63,027 bases of DNA from Actinomadura mexicana (GCF_900188105.1 NZ_FZNP01000027.1:1-63027); one strand, 5' to 3'; numbered from the stretch's first letter, positions 9,568 through 18,238 are shown. The notes: generated by a model from the sequence alone, not told the origin. Numbers and translations are program-made.

Positions 9568-9924
9568 TCACGCGGAAGCGGAAGAGCCGGCGTCGCCGGG
9601 GCCGCGCGACTCGCCCGACCGCTCGATGCTGATCTTGATGTGCGCGGCGCTGACGGTTTTGGCGATCACTACCCCGACGTCCGCGGTCACGCTGAGCCCG
9701 ACCTCGACGATGACCTTCTCCGCGCGATCCGCCGACGCCTCGGCCCGCTGGGCGACGGCCCGAGCGACCCGCAGAACACGGTCAACGCTCTGCTCCAACG
9801 TCTCCTGGGCCTGCGCGGTCGTGGCCCGCCAGCGGCGTCCCGCGGGTACCGGAGCGTCGGTCTCCCCGACCTCGAAAGGGAAGCTCTCTCCGTCCGAGAG
9901 GCGAACTTCGACATACTCAGCCAT
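9568..9924 (-). CDS. Trypco1 (CU044_2847-type) trypsin-co-occurring domain protein
   Basis: 118 residues from the ATG at 9924 (MAEYVEVRLSDG). An in-frame ATG six codons upstream is less typical of the family. It has the family layout: an N-terminal beta strand pair ('MAEYVEVRLSDGE', 'FPFEVGE'), a central helix ('ETLEQSVDRVLRVARAVAQRA'), then 'KVIVEVGLSVTADVGVVIAK' and a final strand 'AHIKISIE'. This small domain is known from comparative genomics as a partner of trypsin-like proteases in STAND-type conflict systems. The exact biochemical role is unknown. It is the first gene of a three-gene operon whose last product carries the matching trypsin domain, which strongly supports the call. Confidence 0.88.
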   Translation of the reverse strand: MAEYVEVRLSDGESFPFEVGETDAPVPAGRRWRATTAQAQETLEQSVDRVLRVARAVAQRAEASADRAEKVIVEVGLSVTADVGVVIAKTVSAAHIKISIERSGESRGPGDAGSSASA

Positions 9925-10175
9925 CGCTGCGTTCCCTTGCACATAGGTGCCAGCAGGAGGTGTGATCCCGAGGAAACACTAAGCAGGAGTGCGGCGCTTT
10001 CACACGGGCTCTCACTGTGGTGACTGCATGTGGCCACCTTGACCGCGTGAGTGGCCGTTCCTCGCCGCTACGTCCGTAACAGTACGGTGGCGGTCGATTG
10101 TTCAGTTGACCAGCGTGGTAACGCTGCTGGCGATCTCGGCCTCGGTGAAGCGGAACGAACCGCCAAGACGTCATC
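9925..10175. other. Intergenic region upstream of the Trypco1 operon
   Basis: About 250 bases between the Trypco1 start and the IS5 relic. It must hold the operon promoter if the gene is transcribed on its own. A short inverted repeat, gtaacagtac-type, lies near 10076-10092. No convincing -35/-10 pair or gene could be identified. Confidence 0.4.
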
Positions 10176-10480
10176 TCATCTGGCGAGTCGACGGTGGCAG
10201 ATGAGTGTGGCGGCGATGCCGACGAAGGCCAAAAAGTGTTCAGGTTTGCGTTCGTAGCGGCGGTGCAGTCGGCGGCAGCAGCCGCTCAGCCATGACACCG
10301 TTCGTTCCACCACCCAGCGGTAGCGCCCGAGCCTGTCGGAGGACTCGATGCCGCGGCGGGCGATGCGCGGCGTGATGCCCCGCCCGCGCAGCCAAGTGCC
10401 TCAGGTCGGTGTAGTCGTAGCCTGGTCGCCGTTCAGCTTTGCCGGGCGGCGCCGGCGCGATGCCCCGCACCAGCGGCTCC
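10176..10480 (-). pseudogene. IS5-family transposase C-terminal relic
   Basis: On the minus strand it reads, with one frame change, 'KLNGDQ', 'YDYTDLRHLAARAG', 'ITPRIARRGIESSDRLGRY', 'RWVVERTVSWLSGC' and 'RRYERKPEHFLAFVGIAAT'. The W-V-V-E-R-T segment holds the last acidic residue of the IS5 DDE triad. It ends with a stop at 10176-10178. The N-terminal two thirds are missing, replaced by an IS3 orfA fragment, so two elements have collided here. Confidence 0.8.
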
Positions 10481-10489
10481 AGCGCGATG

Positions 10490-10688
10490 TCGTGGTCCCC
10501 GGCCGGGCGCCGTCGTCGACCTCGGCCCGACGCACCCAGGACCGCACCGTCTCGGTCGAGGTGACTCCCAACCTGGCTGCGACGGCCTTCATCGCCGACC
10601 ACTCACTGGGGTAGTCCGGGCGGACCTCGGCCACCATGCGGACCGCGCGCCTGCGCAGCTCAGGGGGATAGGGAGACGGACGTGCCAT
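10490..10688 (-). pseudogene. IS3-family transposase OrfA N-terminal fragment
   Basis: Starts MARPSPYPPELRRRAVRM, then 'SAMKAVAARLGVTSTETVRSWVRRAEVD', the helix-turn-helix of IS3-group OrfA. It breaks off at 'GARPGTTT' and runs into IS5 sequence at about 10480. No OrfB follows. It sits between the two STAND genes, about 190 bases from the 3' end of the second. Confidence 0.75.
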
Positions 10689-10879
10689 GACTCGATCCTC
10701 TCAGGGAAACGAGCCTCCATCCGACCGGGGCGCTTCAGTCCCACGTGCCCGGTCTGGCTCGTTCAGGGGACATGGTGTCTCGGCTTGTGGGGGTGGCGCG
10801 CCAACAGGATTCGGACCGCGACCGTCGGATGAGAAGGAGCGCGGCGGGGTCGCGGCGCGCCGGCCGTGAAGGGGTCTGT

Positions 10880-13800
10880 TCAGCGGCAGGGGTGTTTGAC
10901 GGGAAGCTGCGGGAGGTACTGCTTCCATTGCGTTGCGGTAGGGGTGCTGGTGGTGGCGCAGATACGTCTTATGGCGTGGTGGAGGTCGGTGGAGGTCAGT
11001 TGGACGAGGTGGTCCTCGCCGGCGGTGGCCAGGGTGTGGCCGTCGGGGCTGTAGGCGGCGCTTTTGAGGCCGTCGGTGTGGCCAGCGGTCAGCGGGTTGC
11101 CGATCGGTGCGGCGTGTGCGGGGTCGGAGGTGTTCCACAGGCGCAGGGTGCCGTCGTTGCCGACGCTGGCGAGGGTGTGGCCGTCGGGTGCGAAGTCGAC
11201 ACTTTGCACGAGCAGGGTGTGGCCGCTGAGCGGCAGTCCCAGGGCCGTGGGATTCACGGGATCGTGAACATCCCACAGTTGGACGGTGTGACCCGCGGCC
11301 GTGGCGAGCGTTCTTGTGTGGGGAGCGAACGCTCCCCAGAGGATGCCGCTTTTGGCGCCGGTCTCGATCGATGGCAGAGGCTGAGGGTGTGCCGCATCGT
11401 GGACGTCCCACAGCCGCACCTGGTCGTCGGAGCTGGTGCTGGCGAGGACGGCGCCGTCGGGGCTGAAGGCCGCCCAGTGCAGTTTGCTGATGGCCCCGGT
11501 GAGCGGCTGTCGGAGTGCGGTGGGGTGGGCGGGGTCCGAGATGTCCCACAGCTGCAGTGAGCGATGGGGTCCACCGGTCACCAGGATGTGCTCGGTGGGG
11601 TGGAATGCCAGCGCGTCGGTGGACTCGGCGTCGTGGGTCGGGATCGATGCCAGTGAGCGCGGGTGCGCGGGGTCGGACACCTCCCACAGCCGTACTGTGA
11701 GGTCGTGGCTGGCGCTGGCCAGCGTCCGGCCGTCCGGGCTGAAGGCGACCCGGGTGATGGCGTCGGCGTGCGCGGTCAGCGGGGGGCCGAGGGCTGTGGG
11801 GTCTGCAGGGTCGCGCGTGTCCCACAGTCGTAGGGTGTGGTCGTTGCCGGCGGTGACCAGGGTGTGGCCGTTGGGGGCGTAGGCGACGGTCTTGACGGTA
11901 TCGGTGTGGCCGGTCAGGACGGTCTCGGGCAGAGACCACACCCGCAGGGTGTGGTCGTCGCCGACGCTGGCGAGAGTGTGGCCGTCGGGGCTGAACGCGA
12001 CCCAGTAGACGAAGCTGGTATGGCCGACCAGGGGCGGTCCGAGTGGTGTCGGCCGGTCGGGCCGGGAGAGGTCCCATAGCAGGATGGTGTTGTCGGCGCC
12101 GGCGGTGGCGAGGGTGTGGCCGTGGTTGCTGAAGGCCGTGGCGAGGACGGTGTCGGTGTGTCCGGTCAACGGTCGGCCGAGCGGCGCGGTGTGGGCGGGG
12201 TCGGACACGTCCCACAGCCGCACGGTGCGGTCGTTGCCGACGCTGGCCATTGTGTGGCTGTCAGGACTGAAGGAGACCGCGTAGACCGCGTCGGTGTGGC
12301 CGGCCAGCGCCGGCCGCCACGGATGGGGGTGGTTGCGGTCGGTGACGTTCCACAACCGGATGGTGTGGTCGTGGCCTGCGCTGGCGACCGTGCGGCCGTC
12401 GGGGCTGAAGGACGCCGAGGCCACCGAGTCGGTGTGCCCGGTGAGCGGTTGCCCGAGGGCGCGTGGGTGGGCGGGGTCGGATGTGTCCCACAACCGGACC
12501 GTGTGGTCGAAGCTGGCGGTGGCCAGGGTGCGCTCGTCGGGGCTGAAGGAGACCGAGAACACATAGCCGGTGTGTCCGGTGAGCGGCTGACCTAGAGGGG
12601 TGGGGTCGGCGCGGTCGGACACGTTCCACAGGCGTGCCGTTTTGTCTCGGCTGGCGCTGGCCAGGGTGCGGCCGTCGGGGCTGAACTGCAGCCAGTAGAC
12701 CCAACTGGTGTGTCCGGTCAGCGGCCGGCCCAGCGGTGTGGGGTGCGCGGACTCCGACATGTCCCACAGGCGGATGGTCTTGTCGCGGCCGCCGGTGGCC
12801 AGCGTGTGCCCGTCCGGGCTGAACGCGACCGCGTAGACCGCGCCGCTGTGTCCAGTCAGCGTGGTGGAAAGGGCCGTGTTCTGGGTGTTGAGCAGGTTGG
12901 TGGCGGCTTGCTGGGTGGGGTGGATCCGGTAGGCGGCCAGGTTGGTCTGGGCGGCGAGTGCGGGGTCGAGGCCGGCGACCTGGCCAGCCTGGGTCACCGC
13001 CTGCTCGGCGACGGCCCGGTCGCGCGCCGCCTGGGCCGTGCCGCGCTGCTGGAAGGCGATGATGGACATGGCGGAGGAGATCAGGGCTAGCACCGCGAGC
13101 GCAGCGATCGCGATGCGGCTCCGGGTGGCGGCGCGTCGCTCCTGGCGGGCCGAGGCGTCCAGGAAATCCCGCAGACGGTCGCCGAGCAGTATGTCGCTGC
13201 GGTGCCGTTCGGCCCACTCGGTGGCCGCGGCCAGCCGGGCGCCCCGGTACAGGACGCCGGGGTCGCGGTCCTCCCGGTCCCAGGTGAGGGCGGCCTCGGC
13301 CATCTGCTGATGGGCGATCAGGTCGGCGCGGTTCTGGTCGAGCCACTCGCGCAGCCGTGGCCATGCCTGCAGTAGTGCCTCGTGGGTGATCTCGACGGTG
13401 TCGGTGTCGAGGGTGACCAGGCGGGCGCGGGCCAGTGCCTCCAGCACCGTGTCGGTGCCGGGGCCGGTGGTGTCCAGTTCGTCGCGGCGCACGCGCCGCT
13501 TGGCGTCCCCGGTGTTGTCGCCCAGCGCGACCAGGCGCAGCAGGATGCCGCAGGCGAGTTGCTGCTGCTGGCCGGTCAGGGTGGTGTAGACGGTTTCGGC
13601 GGTGCGGGCCAGGGCGTGCCGGATGCCGCCGGCGGCCTCGTAACCGCTCAGGGCGAGGGAGTTCCCGCGCCGCCGGCGCCAGGTTTCCAGCAGGGCGTGC
13701 GAGACCAGGGGCAGCGAGTTCGGCTCACTCGCGGCATCGGCCATCACCCGTGCCAGCAGGGCGCCTTCGACGGTGCACTCGGCGCGGGCGGCCGGTCGGA

Positions 13801-14746
13801 TGATCGCCTGGCGCAGCTCGTCGGCGGTCATCGGCCCGACGAGCAGCTGGGCGTCCCGCAGCGCCTCGACCAGGTCGGGATACTGGGAGCAGCGGGCGTA
13901 GAAGTCGGCCCGCACCCCCAGGACGACGCGGGTGCGGCTGTCGGGGGTCCGGGCGGCGCACAGCAGCGCGGAGATGAACCGGGCGCGCTCGTCGGCGTCG
14001 GCGCACAGCGTGAAGACCTCCTCGAACTGGTCCACCACCAGCAGCAAGTCGACGTCGGCCGGCCGGCCGGCCAGGGCCTGCAGCACTGTCAGGTGCAAGG
14101 CGCGCTCGTTGCCTTTGAGCCCCTCGCGCAGTTCGACGGCCGAGCGGTTACTGAACGCCGCCACGTGAGCGGCGCACGCGTCCAGCGGGTGCGGACCGGG
14201 CGTCAGCAGCACGGTGGGCCACTGCTCGCCCGCCGAGGCGTTCTGGCTGCCGATCTCGGGCAGGAGGCCGGCGCGCAGCAGCGAGGACTTCCCCGCCCCG
14301 GACGCGCCGAACACCGCGAGGAACCGTTGCGTGCGGACCCGCGACACCATGTCCTCGATCAGCCGCTCGCGCCCGAAGAACCACTCCGCGTCCTGTGGCC
14401 CGTAGGCCGCCAGACCGACGTAGGGGGCGCGTTGCTCCTGGTCACCGCCGCCGATCTCCGGGCCTTCGGAACTGGGGCTCGGTGACTCGGCGACCGCCGA
14501 CCGCCACCGCTCCTCCCACACCGCCGGGTCGCCTCCGCACGCTCGAACGTAGGCCAGGGCGACCTCCAGGGTGGGCAGCTTCCGGCCGGCGGCGGCCTCC
14601 GCGAGGGTTGTTGATGAATAATGCGCATCCTGCGCCATATCACGATAAGTGGGACTGCCTGCATCGACTCGAAGCGACCGCAGGCCAATAGCGAAGTGCG
14701 TCACCGCGGTGCCATCGTCGATCAATGGCCGTTCGGGTCGTGGCAT
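10880..14746 (-). CDS. HTH - nSTAND1 NTPase - 14x WD40 regulator (1288 aa)
   Basis: The ATG at 14746 is preceded by GAGG at suitable spacing. Upstream in-frame ATGs give an unrelated AT-rich leader. Residues ~15-75 form an XRE-like helix-turn-helix ('SPTYRDMAQDAHYSSTTLAEAAAGRK'-type pattern, with LPTLEVALAYVRACGGD). Walker A is GASGAGKSS at ~147-155 and Walker B 'LLLVVDQFEEVF' at ~233-245. A single TM helix near residue 610 ('IAIAALAVLALISSAM') separates the NTPase from 14 WD40 units (GHT...FSPDG.TLA....D.T.RLWD). These form two seven-bladed propellers. Units 1-9 and 13-14 are canonical; units 10-12 have lost the GH dipeptide. STAND-WD40 proteins are ligand-gated switches, and this one would use the propeller as sensor. 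It is separated from the Trypco operon only by an IS scar. Any specific ligand or output is unknown. Confidence 0.9.
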   Translation of the reverse strand: MPRPERPLIDDGTAVTHFAIGLRSLRVDAGSPTYRDMAQDAHYSSTTLAEAAAGRKLPTLEVALAYVRACGGDPAVWEERWRSAVAESPSPSSEGPEIGGGDQEQRAPYVGLAAYGPQDAEWFFGRERLIEDMVSRVRTQRFLAVFGASGAGKSSLLRAGLLPEIGSQNASAGEQWPTVLLTPGPHPLDACAAHVAAFSNRSAVELREGLKGNERALHLTVLQALAGRPADVDLLLVVDQFEEVFTLCADADERARFISALLCAARTPDSRTRVVLGVRADFYARCSQYPDLVEALRDAQLLVGPMTADELRQAIIRPAARAECTVEGALLARVMADAASEPNSLPLVSHALLETWRRRRGNSLALSGYEAAGGIRHALARTAETVYTTLTGQQQQLACGILLRLVALGDNTGDAKRRVRRDELDTTGPGTDTVLEALARARLVTLDTDTVEITHEALLQAWPRLREWLDQNRADLIAHQQMAEAALTWDREDRDPGVLYRGARLAAATEWAERHRSDILLGDRLRDFLDASARQERRAATRSRIAIAALAVLALISSAMSIIAFQQRGTAQAARDRAVAEQAVTQAGQVAGLDPALAAQTNLAAYRIHPTQQAATNLLNTQNTALSTTLTGHSGAVYAVAFSPDGHTLATGGRDKTIRLWDMSESAHPTPLGRPLTGHTSWVYWLQFSPDGRTLASASRDKTARLWNVSDRADPTPLGQPLTGHTGYVFSVSFSPDERTLATASFDHTVRLWDTSDPAHPRALGQPLTGHTDSVASASFSPDGRTVASAGHDHTIRLWNVTDRNHPHPWRPALAGHTDAVYAVSFSPDSHTMASVGNDRTVRLWDVSDPAHTAPLGRPLTGHTDTVLATAFSNHGHTLATAGADNTILLWDLSRPDRPTPLGPPLVGHTSFVYWVAFSPDGHTLASVGDDHTLRVWSLPETVLTGHTDTVKTVAYAPNGHTLVTAGNDHTLRLWDTRDPADPTALGPPLTAHADAITRVAFSPDGRTLASASHDLTVRLWEVSDPAHPRSLASIPTHDAESTDALAFHPTEHILVTGGPHRSLQLWDISDPAHPTALRQPLTGAISKLHWAAFSPDGAVLASTSSDDQVRLWDVHDAAHPQPLPSIETGAKSGILWGAFAPHTRTLATAAGHTVQLWDVHDPVNPTALGLPLSGHTLLVQSVDFAPDGHTLASVGNDGTLRLWNTSDPAHAAPIGNPLTAGHTDGLKSAAYSPDGHTLATAGEDHLVQLTSTDLHHAIRRICATTSTPTATQWKQYLPQLPVKHPCR

Positions 14747-15011
14747 ACCAACCTCGCAGAGGAGCCAAGAGGGTATTGCATGGAAGTCATTATCAATCGT
14801 CATCAAGAGCGGCACGGAGTTTTTACCAGAGTCTCGACTCCTGATGGACTGCCATGCGAAAAAATCCAGAAAGGTGATTAATCCCCCTCTGTCGAGAGAG
14901 TAAGAAAACGGCATGAATTGAACTGGTTTCGAATGACTTCCGTGATGCCGTCTTCGGTCCGCGCCGCTGCGCTTGGCTCATGAGCGAATGGGCGGCGCGG
15001 TGGGCCCGGGG
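14747..15011. other. Intergenic region between the STAND-WD40 gene and the CHAP gene
   Basis: About 265 bases. The left half is AT-richer than its surroundings (for example 14760-14900) and probably carries the STAND-WD40 promoter. No gene seen. Confidence 0.4.
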
Positions 15012-15043
15012 CGGTGGCGACGCGCAACCGCACGTCGCCACCG
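15012..15043 (-). terminator. Stem-loop terminator after the CHAP gene
   Basis: An 11-bp perfect stem (cggtggcgacg / cgtcgccaccg) with a 10-nt loop lies about 80 bases past the stop codon of the CHAP-domain gene. There is no clear U-tract, as is usual for actinomycete hairpin terminators. Confidence 0.65.
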
Positions 15044-15123
15044 CGGTGTTCGTTTGCCGCCGCGGCCACCAGCCGTAGCGTTGGTGCCGGCTCATCTGGG
15101 AGCCGAGCGTGAGCGTCTCACCC

Positions 15124-15780
15124 TCACCAGGCGGGGGAGCCGTACCCCCAGATGAAGCGGCTGTAGCGCGAGTACGTCAGCTTCTTCACCTGGTCGCCGC
15201 GGTTTCCTTCGACGGTGGTGACGTGGGTGGCGTCATAGCCCACCACGATCCCGACGTGGTCCGCGCCGTCGTGGCCGTTGAAGTCGAAGAAGATCACGTC
15301 CCCCGGGTGGGGGCCGCCTCCCTTCGCGCCTCTGTGGTGAAAGCGTTTGTGGTTTTCGAACCACTTTATGTGGTCATCGACCCCTGGGTATACTTTGCCG
15401 CCGACCGCCTTGAGTTGGCCGGTATTGGAGAACACCCAGCCGACGAATATGTCGCACCATTGGGAGCAGTCGTGGTGGGCCCATTTGCCGTACTTGGTGC
15501 AGTTGTTTCCCTTTTCGTGGTAGCCGACTTGGCTGTTGGCGAGCCGGACGACCGCTGCGGCCGGGCTGCTCTTGTCGGCACCGGACGCGATGTCGGTTCC
15601 GGGGACCTTCTGCGGTGCGGTCTGGGCGGTGGGGTTCGCTTGGGTGATGGTCCAGCCGGTTGCCGTGGTCGAGGCCGACGCCGCCGGGCCCGTTGCCAGG
15701 GCGGTGGTGAGCGTCGCGGAAAAGAGTGCGGTGGCCAGTGCCGGCCCGGTCTGCTTGCTGCGGGCCTGCCGGGAATTCAT
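15124..15780 (-). CDS. Secreted CHAP-domain peptidoglycan hydrolase
   Basis: 218 residues from the ATG at 15780 with GGGAG upstream. The N-terminus is a signal peptide (basic 'NSRQARSKQ', hydrophobic 'ALATALFSATLTTALA', cleavage near ASA). The mature CHAP domain has its catalytic Cys in 'CSQWCDIFVGWVF' and His in 'GADHVGIVVGYD'. 'PHPGDVIFFDF' is the conserved strand before the His. CHAP enzymes are amidases or endopeptidases that cut peptidoglycan cross-bridges. A role in cell-wall remodelling or lysis of competitors is likely. No wall-binding domain is present, so it is a minimal secreted enzyme. Confidence 0.88.
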   Translation of the reverse strand: MNSRQARSKQTGPALATALFSATLTTALATGPAASASTTATGWTITQANPTAQTAPQKVPGTDIASGADKSSPAAAVVRLANSQVGYHEKGNNCTKYGKWAHHDCSQWCDIFVGWVFSNTGQLKAVGGKVYPGVDDHIKWFENHKRFHHRGAKGGGPHPGDVIFFDFNGHDGADHVGIVVGYDATHVTTVEGNRGDQVKKLTYSRYSRFIWGYGSPAW

Positions 15781-15848
15781 GGAATTGTCTCCCTTGTGGA
15801 TTGTCGGGTCAGAGTGTGAACGTTTGATGTGTCGATGATCGGTCGGCC

Positions 15849-15881
15849 CCCGTCCGCCGGGCTTGGGGCCCGGCGGACGGA
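15849..15881. terminator. Strong GC hairpin between two secreted-protein genes
   Basis: A 13-bp stem (ccgtccgccgggc / gcccggcggacgg) around a short loop. It is 68 bases upstream of the CHAP start and 169 bases past the stop of the next minus-strand gene. It most likely terminates transcription of the 16050-16613 gene. Confidence 0.6.
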
Positions 15882-16049
15882 GTGCCTGTCGCTGCTGCTT
15901 CTCGCCGCGGCAGGCTCTGCCCTGGAGCGGCGTCTTCTGTACCTGCCGCCGGGCGCGAACACGCCGGCGGTCGACGGGCCACGGCGATGCCGGGAGCGGT
16001 TCACCTTCCCCGCCTTGGCGTGCGGCCGGTGCCGTTTAGAGCGGCAGGG

Positions 16050-16613
16050 TCACCCGAAGCAGTCCTGCACCTTGAGGATCAAGGTCATGGAGTTGACCTT
16101 GCCGCGGGAGATGTCGAACTCGTAGAGGGCCTGCGGGTTGCCCGGCGCGGCGACGCCGTAGTAGCCCTGGCTGTTGCGCTTGAGGCCTGGGTAGGCGTGC
16201 TTGGCCTGCGCGAGGGTCGAACCGATGTGGATGCCCCGCGTGGTTCGCGTGTTCTTCGGCGGCTGGATGAGCGCCACCCCGTACTTGTGGGAGACGTACA
16301 CGCCGACGGTGTCGCGACCGGTCGGGTGTCCCTTGAGGTCGTAACCGTCGCAGGCCGGCCCGTGTGTCTTGAGCACGATCATGCCGGTCTTCCGGGCCCG
16401 CTGCTCGGACATGCCGATCTTCAGGCGGCCGTACCCGTGGGGCGAGAGCTTGAGCGCCTTGCTCACCGGGGCCGCGGCCCCCATGGCCGTCTTGACCTGC
16501 GTGGAGTGTGCGGACTGTGCGGACGCCGCGTTGGCCGTGCCGACCGAGGCGGCGAGCAGAGCGGTGGAGGCCAGGGTGGTCGCCCCGACCACCGCCGTCT
16601 TCGTGATGGACAT
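16050..16613 (-). CDS. Small exported protein with a tandem BLIP/SmpA-like fold
   Basis: 187 residues with signal peptide (MSITKTAVVGATTLASTALL, cleavage near ANA-AS). Two similar halves follow: 'YGRLKIGMSEQRARKTG' and 'RGIHIGSTLAQAKHAYP'. This G-x-S/M...A pattern is seen in SmpA/BLIP-type double-wrap folds, where each repeat binds or packs a partner. The Cys pairs (CDGYD; QDCFG) could form one disulfide. The first 42 residues and the whole upstream region are the same as in the trypsin gene at 18239-19225, because a 508-bp block is duplicated. The function is unknown. A protease-inhibitor or binding role is conceivable from the fold resemblance, but unproven. Confidence 0.75.
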   Translation of the reverse strand: MSITKTAVVGATTLASTALLAASVGTANAASAQSAHSTQVKTAMGAAAPVSKALKLSPHGYGRLKIGMSEQRARKTGMIVLKTHGPACDGYDLKGHPTGRDTVGVYVSHKYGVALIQPPKNTRTTRGIHIGSTLAQAKHAYPGLKRNSQGYYGVAAPGNPQALYEFDISRGKVNSMTLILKVQDCFG

Positions 16614-16979
16614 TTCGTTCCTTCGGTTCTTGATGGGTCACCAGCCGGTCTTCCGCCTGGGATCGTCGCCCTCGGACCCGATATCGCGCTGGGCTGGGAT
16701 GGCTCGATATGCCGGTTCTACAGCCCGAAGATTGTCCGGCGCCGGTGGCACGGGACCGGACAACAGAGCCCGGACAATGGGAGCCGCCATCTCGCCGGGA
16801 CGCCTTAGGATGGTTGGCCCATAAATGGCGGGTTATATGGTGACCTGTGGCCTGCTGAAAACTGAATGCATCAGCGGCACGCACAGACCTGCCGCGATCT
16901 TCGTGAGGGTCGGTTGTGATCACGTCGTGCACGTGTGGGGACAGCAGGCGCACAGCGCGCCCGTGAGGCGCCGGCCACG
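16472..16979 (-). repeat. 508-bp direct repeat, copy 1: promoter + RBS + signal-peptide module
   Basis: Nearly identical to 19084-19592; I found only an inserted C and about five substitutions. It spans ~366 bases upstream of the 16613 start, the ribosome site (GAAGGA before the ATG), and the first ~47 codons of the gene, then similarity ends sharply in coding sequence. It joins one export and regulatory module to two unrelated mature proteins. Confidence 0.92.
16731..16778 (-). promoter_or_regulatory. Triple TTGTCCGG-type operator cluster, copy 1
   Basis: Three 9-base sites: ATTGTCCGG at 16731-16739, and its inverse CCGGACAA(C/T) at 16756-16764 and 16770-16778. The outer pair is a perfect 9-base inverted repeat. 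It lies 118-165 bases upstream of the start at 16613. This looks like a regulator-binding cluster; the regulator is unknown. Confidence 0.5.
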
Positions 16980-17060
16980 CTCGAGATACCCCCAAGGGGC
17001 GCACGGTCAGGCGCATCCGGCGGAGGCCAGGCGCTGGTCGAGTTCGCTGCGCAGTCGGGT

Positions 17061-17690
17061 TTACTCGCTGTTGTCCAGAGCCCGGTTGGGGATGGTGAGC
17101 TGGATGCTCTGCGCGGGATGCGCCTCGGTGTCGACCTGGACGTCGGTGGTGGAGGTGTCGGGCGTCAGGGTGGTCAGGTCGCTGTAGCTGACGCGGATGC
17201 GGTAGTTGCAGGATGTGGCCGCCCGCGCTTTCAGGCAGTCCTTGGCGCCGGCTTCCATGCGCTCGTAGATCCCGCGCTTCACTGAGGCCCACTGCGGGAC
17301 CAAGTCGTAGCGTTCGTCGAAGCCGTGCAAGGTCGCGGCTATCAGGTGGCCGCCGTCGTAGCCTGCGGGGCCCCAAATGCCCCACCTTGCGCTGGCACGG
17401 GCCGCGATCGGCGACCGAGGCGGTCACCTACCTCGTCGACGTCGGCGCGGACGGGCGGCCCTGGGCGTCGGTGGAGTAACTGGCGCCGTCGGCGTGGAAC
17501 ACCGCGTTGGCGGCGATGTGCTCCGTGCAGGGCACATGGGCGACGTCGCGCAGCTCGGCCAAGGAGACCGTGCGTGGCCGCGCGGCGGCGTCCGCAGGTG
17601 CGGCGAGCGCGGCCAGGGTGGTCATGGCCGCGACGATCGCGGCGGTGGTGAGGGGAGCAGTTGTTGCAAGCGGGGGATCACAGGGGGTGT
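17061..17690 (-). pseudogene. Secreted DNA/RNA non-specific endonuclease-like gene, frameshifted
   Basis: Fragments in different frames read in order. First an Ala-rich leader ('TTLAALAAPADAAARP') and 'VPCTEHIAANAVFHADG', then 'WGIWGPAGYDGGHLIAATL', then 'HGFDERYDLVPQWASVKRGIYERME' and 'IQLTIPNRALDN'. The 'D-G-GHLIA' stretch followed by 'NLVPQ'-like 'YDLVPQ' is the pattern of NUC/EndoU-like toxin nucleases. At least two frameshifts (near 17400 and near 17680) break it. A GTG with AAAGGA before it at ~17681 may be the old start. Probably inactive unless the breaks are assembly errors in GC runs. Confidence 0.6.
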
Positions 17691-17909
17691 CCTTTCGGTC
17701 TGCCCGCTGACAGGCGCGCGGGGGCGAGTCACAGAAAGCAGAACACGAAAAGGGACGATCAGTGGCAATCTGTAGTCAACAGGTCGGTGTGGCCGGTTTG
17801 ATGGCCCTCACGTGGGGCCGCTTCGCCCGCTGGGGAACCGCACCGGCCGAGCGGCGCAGCAGCAGCCGGATCAGGCGCCCGTTTTCCAGGAAACCGGTGA
17901 TCGTGGCTG

Positions 17910-18156
17910 CGACACGGCCTGCCCGGTGCTGCTCCTGCAGGGCCTCGACGGCCCGGTGGTCCCCCCCCCGGGACCAGTCCGAGCGCTTCGCCGTCGCGCT
18001 GGTCGCCAAGAAGATGCCGTACGCTTACCTCGCCTTCGAGGGCTCCGCCGCGCCGACACCGCTATCGCGTCCCTGCAGGCGGAGCTGGCCTTCTATGGGC
18101 AGACGCTCGGTTTCGAGCCGCGCGGCGTCGATCCCATCAACCTGACGGTCGGCTGA
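17910..18156 (+). pseudogene. S9 (prolyl oligopeptidase) peptidase C-terminal relic
   Basis: Combining two frames gives 'CPVLLLQGLDGPVVPP', 'DQSERFAVALVAKKMPYAYLAFEG', then 'FRRADTAIASLQAELAFYGQTLGFEP'. This is the end of an acylaminoacyl- or dipeptidyl-peptidase catalytic domain, including the loop carrying the catalytic Asp. The His motif (normally EGEGHGFR) is broken at the frame change. A run of nine or more Cs near 17957-17968 marks one shift. Nothing of the N-terminal propeller remains. Confidence 0.7.
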
Positions 18157-18189
18157 GCCGCATGTCCCGTCACGGCGGCCCTTCCATCC

Positions 18190-18238
18190 CGGCCCGTACC
18201 GTCCACCGGCGGGGTCGGGCCCGCCGGTGGACGGGCCG
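18190..18238 (-). terminator. Hairpin terminator after the trypsin-like protease gene
   Basis: A long GC stem (about 20 bp with one bulge; core gtccaccggcggg / cccgccggtggac) begins immediately after the stop codon at 18239-18241. Confidence 0.75.

Noticed and set aside
10701..12215. Minus-strand frame of 504 codons overlapping the WD40 gene
   Set aside because: Arg/Pro/His-rich repeats are frame shadows of the WD40 units.
10880..12880. Regularly spaced near-identical DNA units resembling a CRISPR or tandem array
   Set aside because: The units are ~125-145 bp and coding; they are WD40 repeats.
17776..18009. Minus-strand frame ending ITGFLENGRLIRLLLRR
   Set aside because: Overlaps the S9 relic on the opposite strand, no ribosome site, no family.
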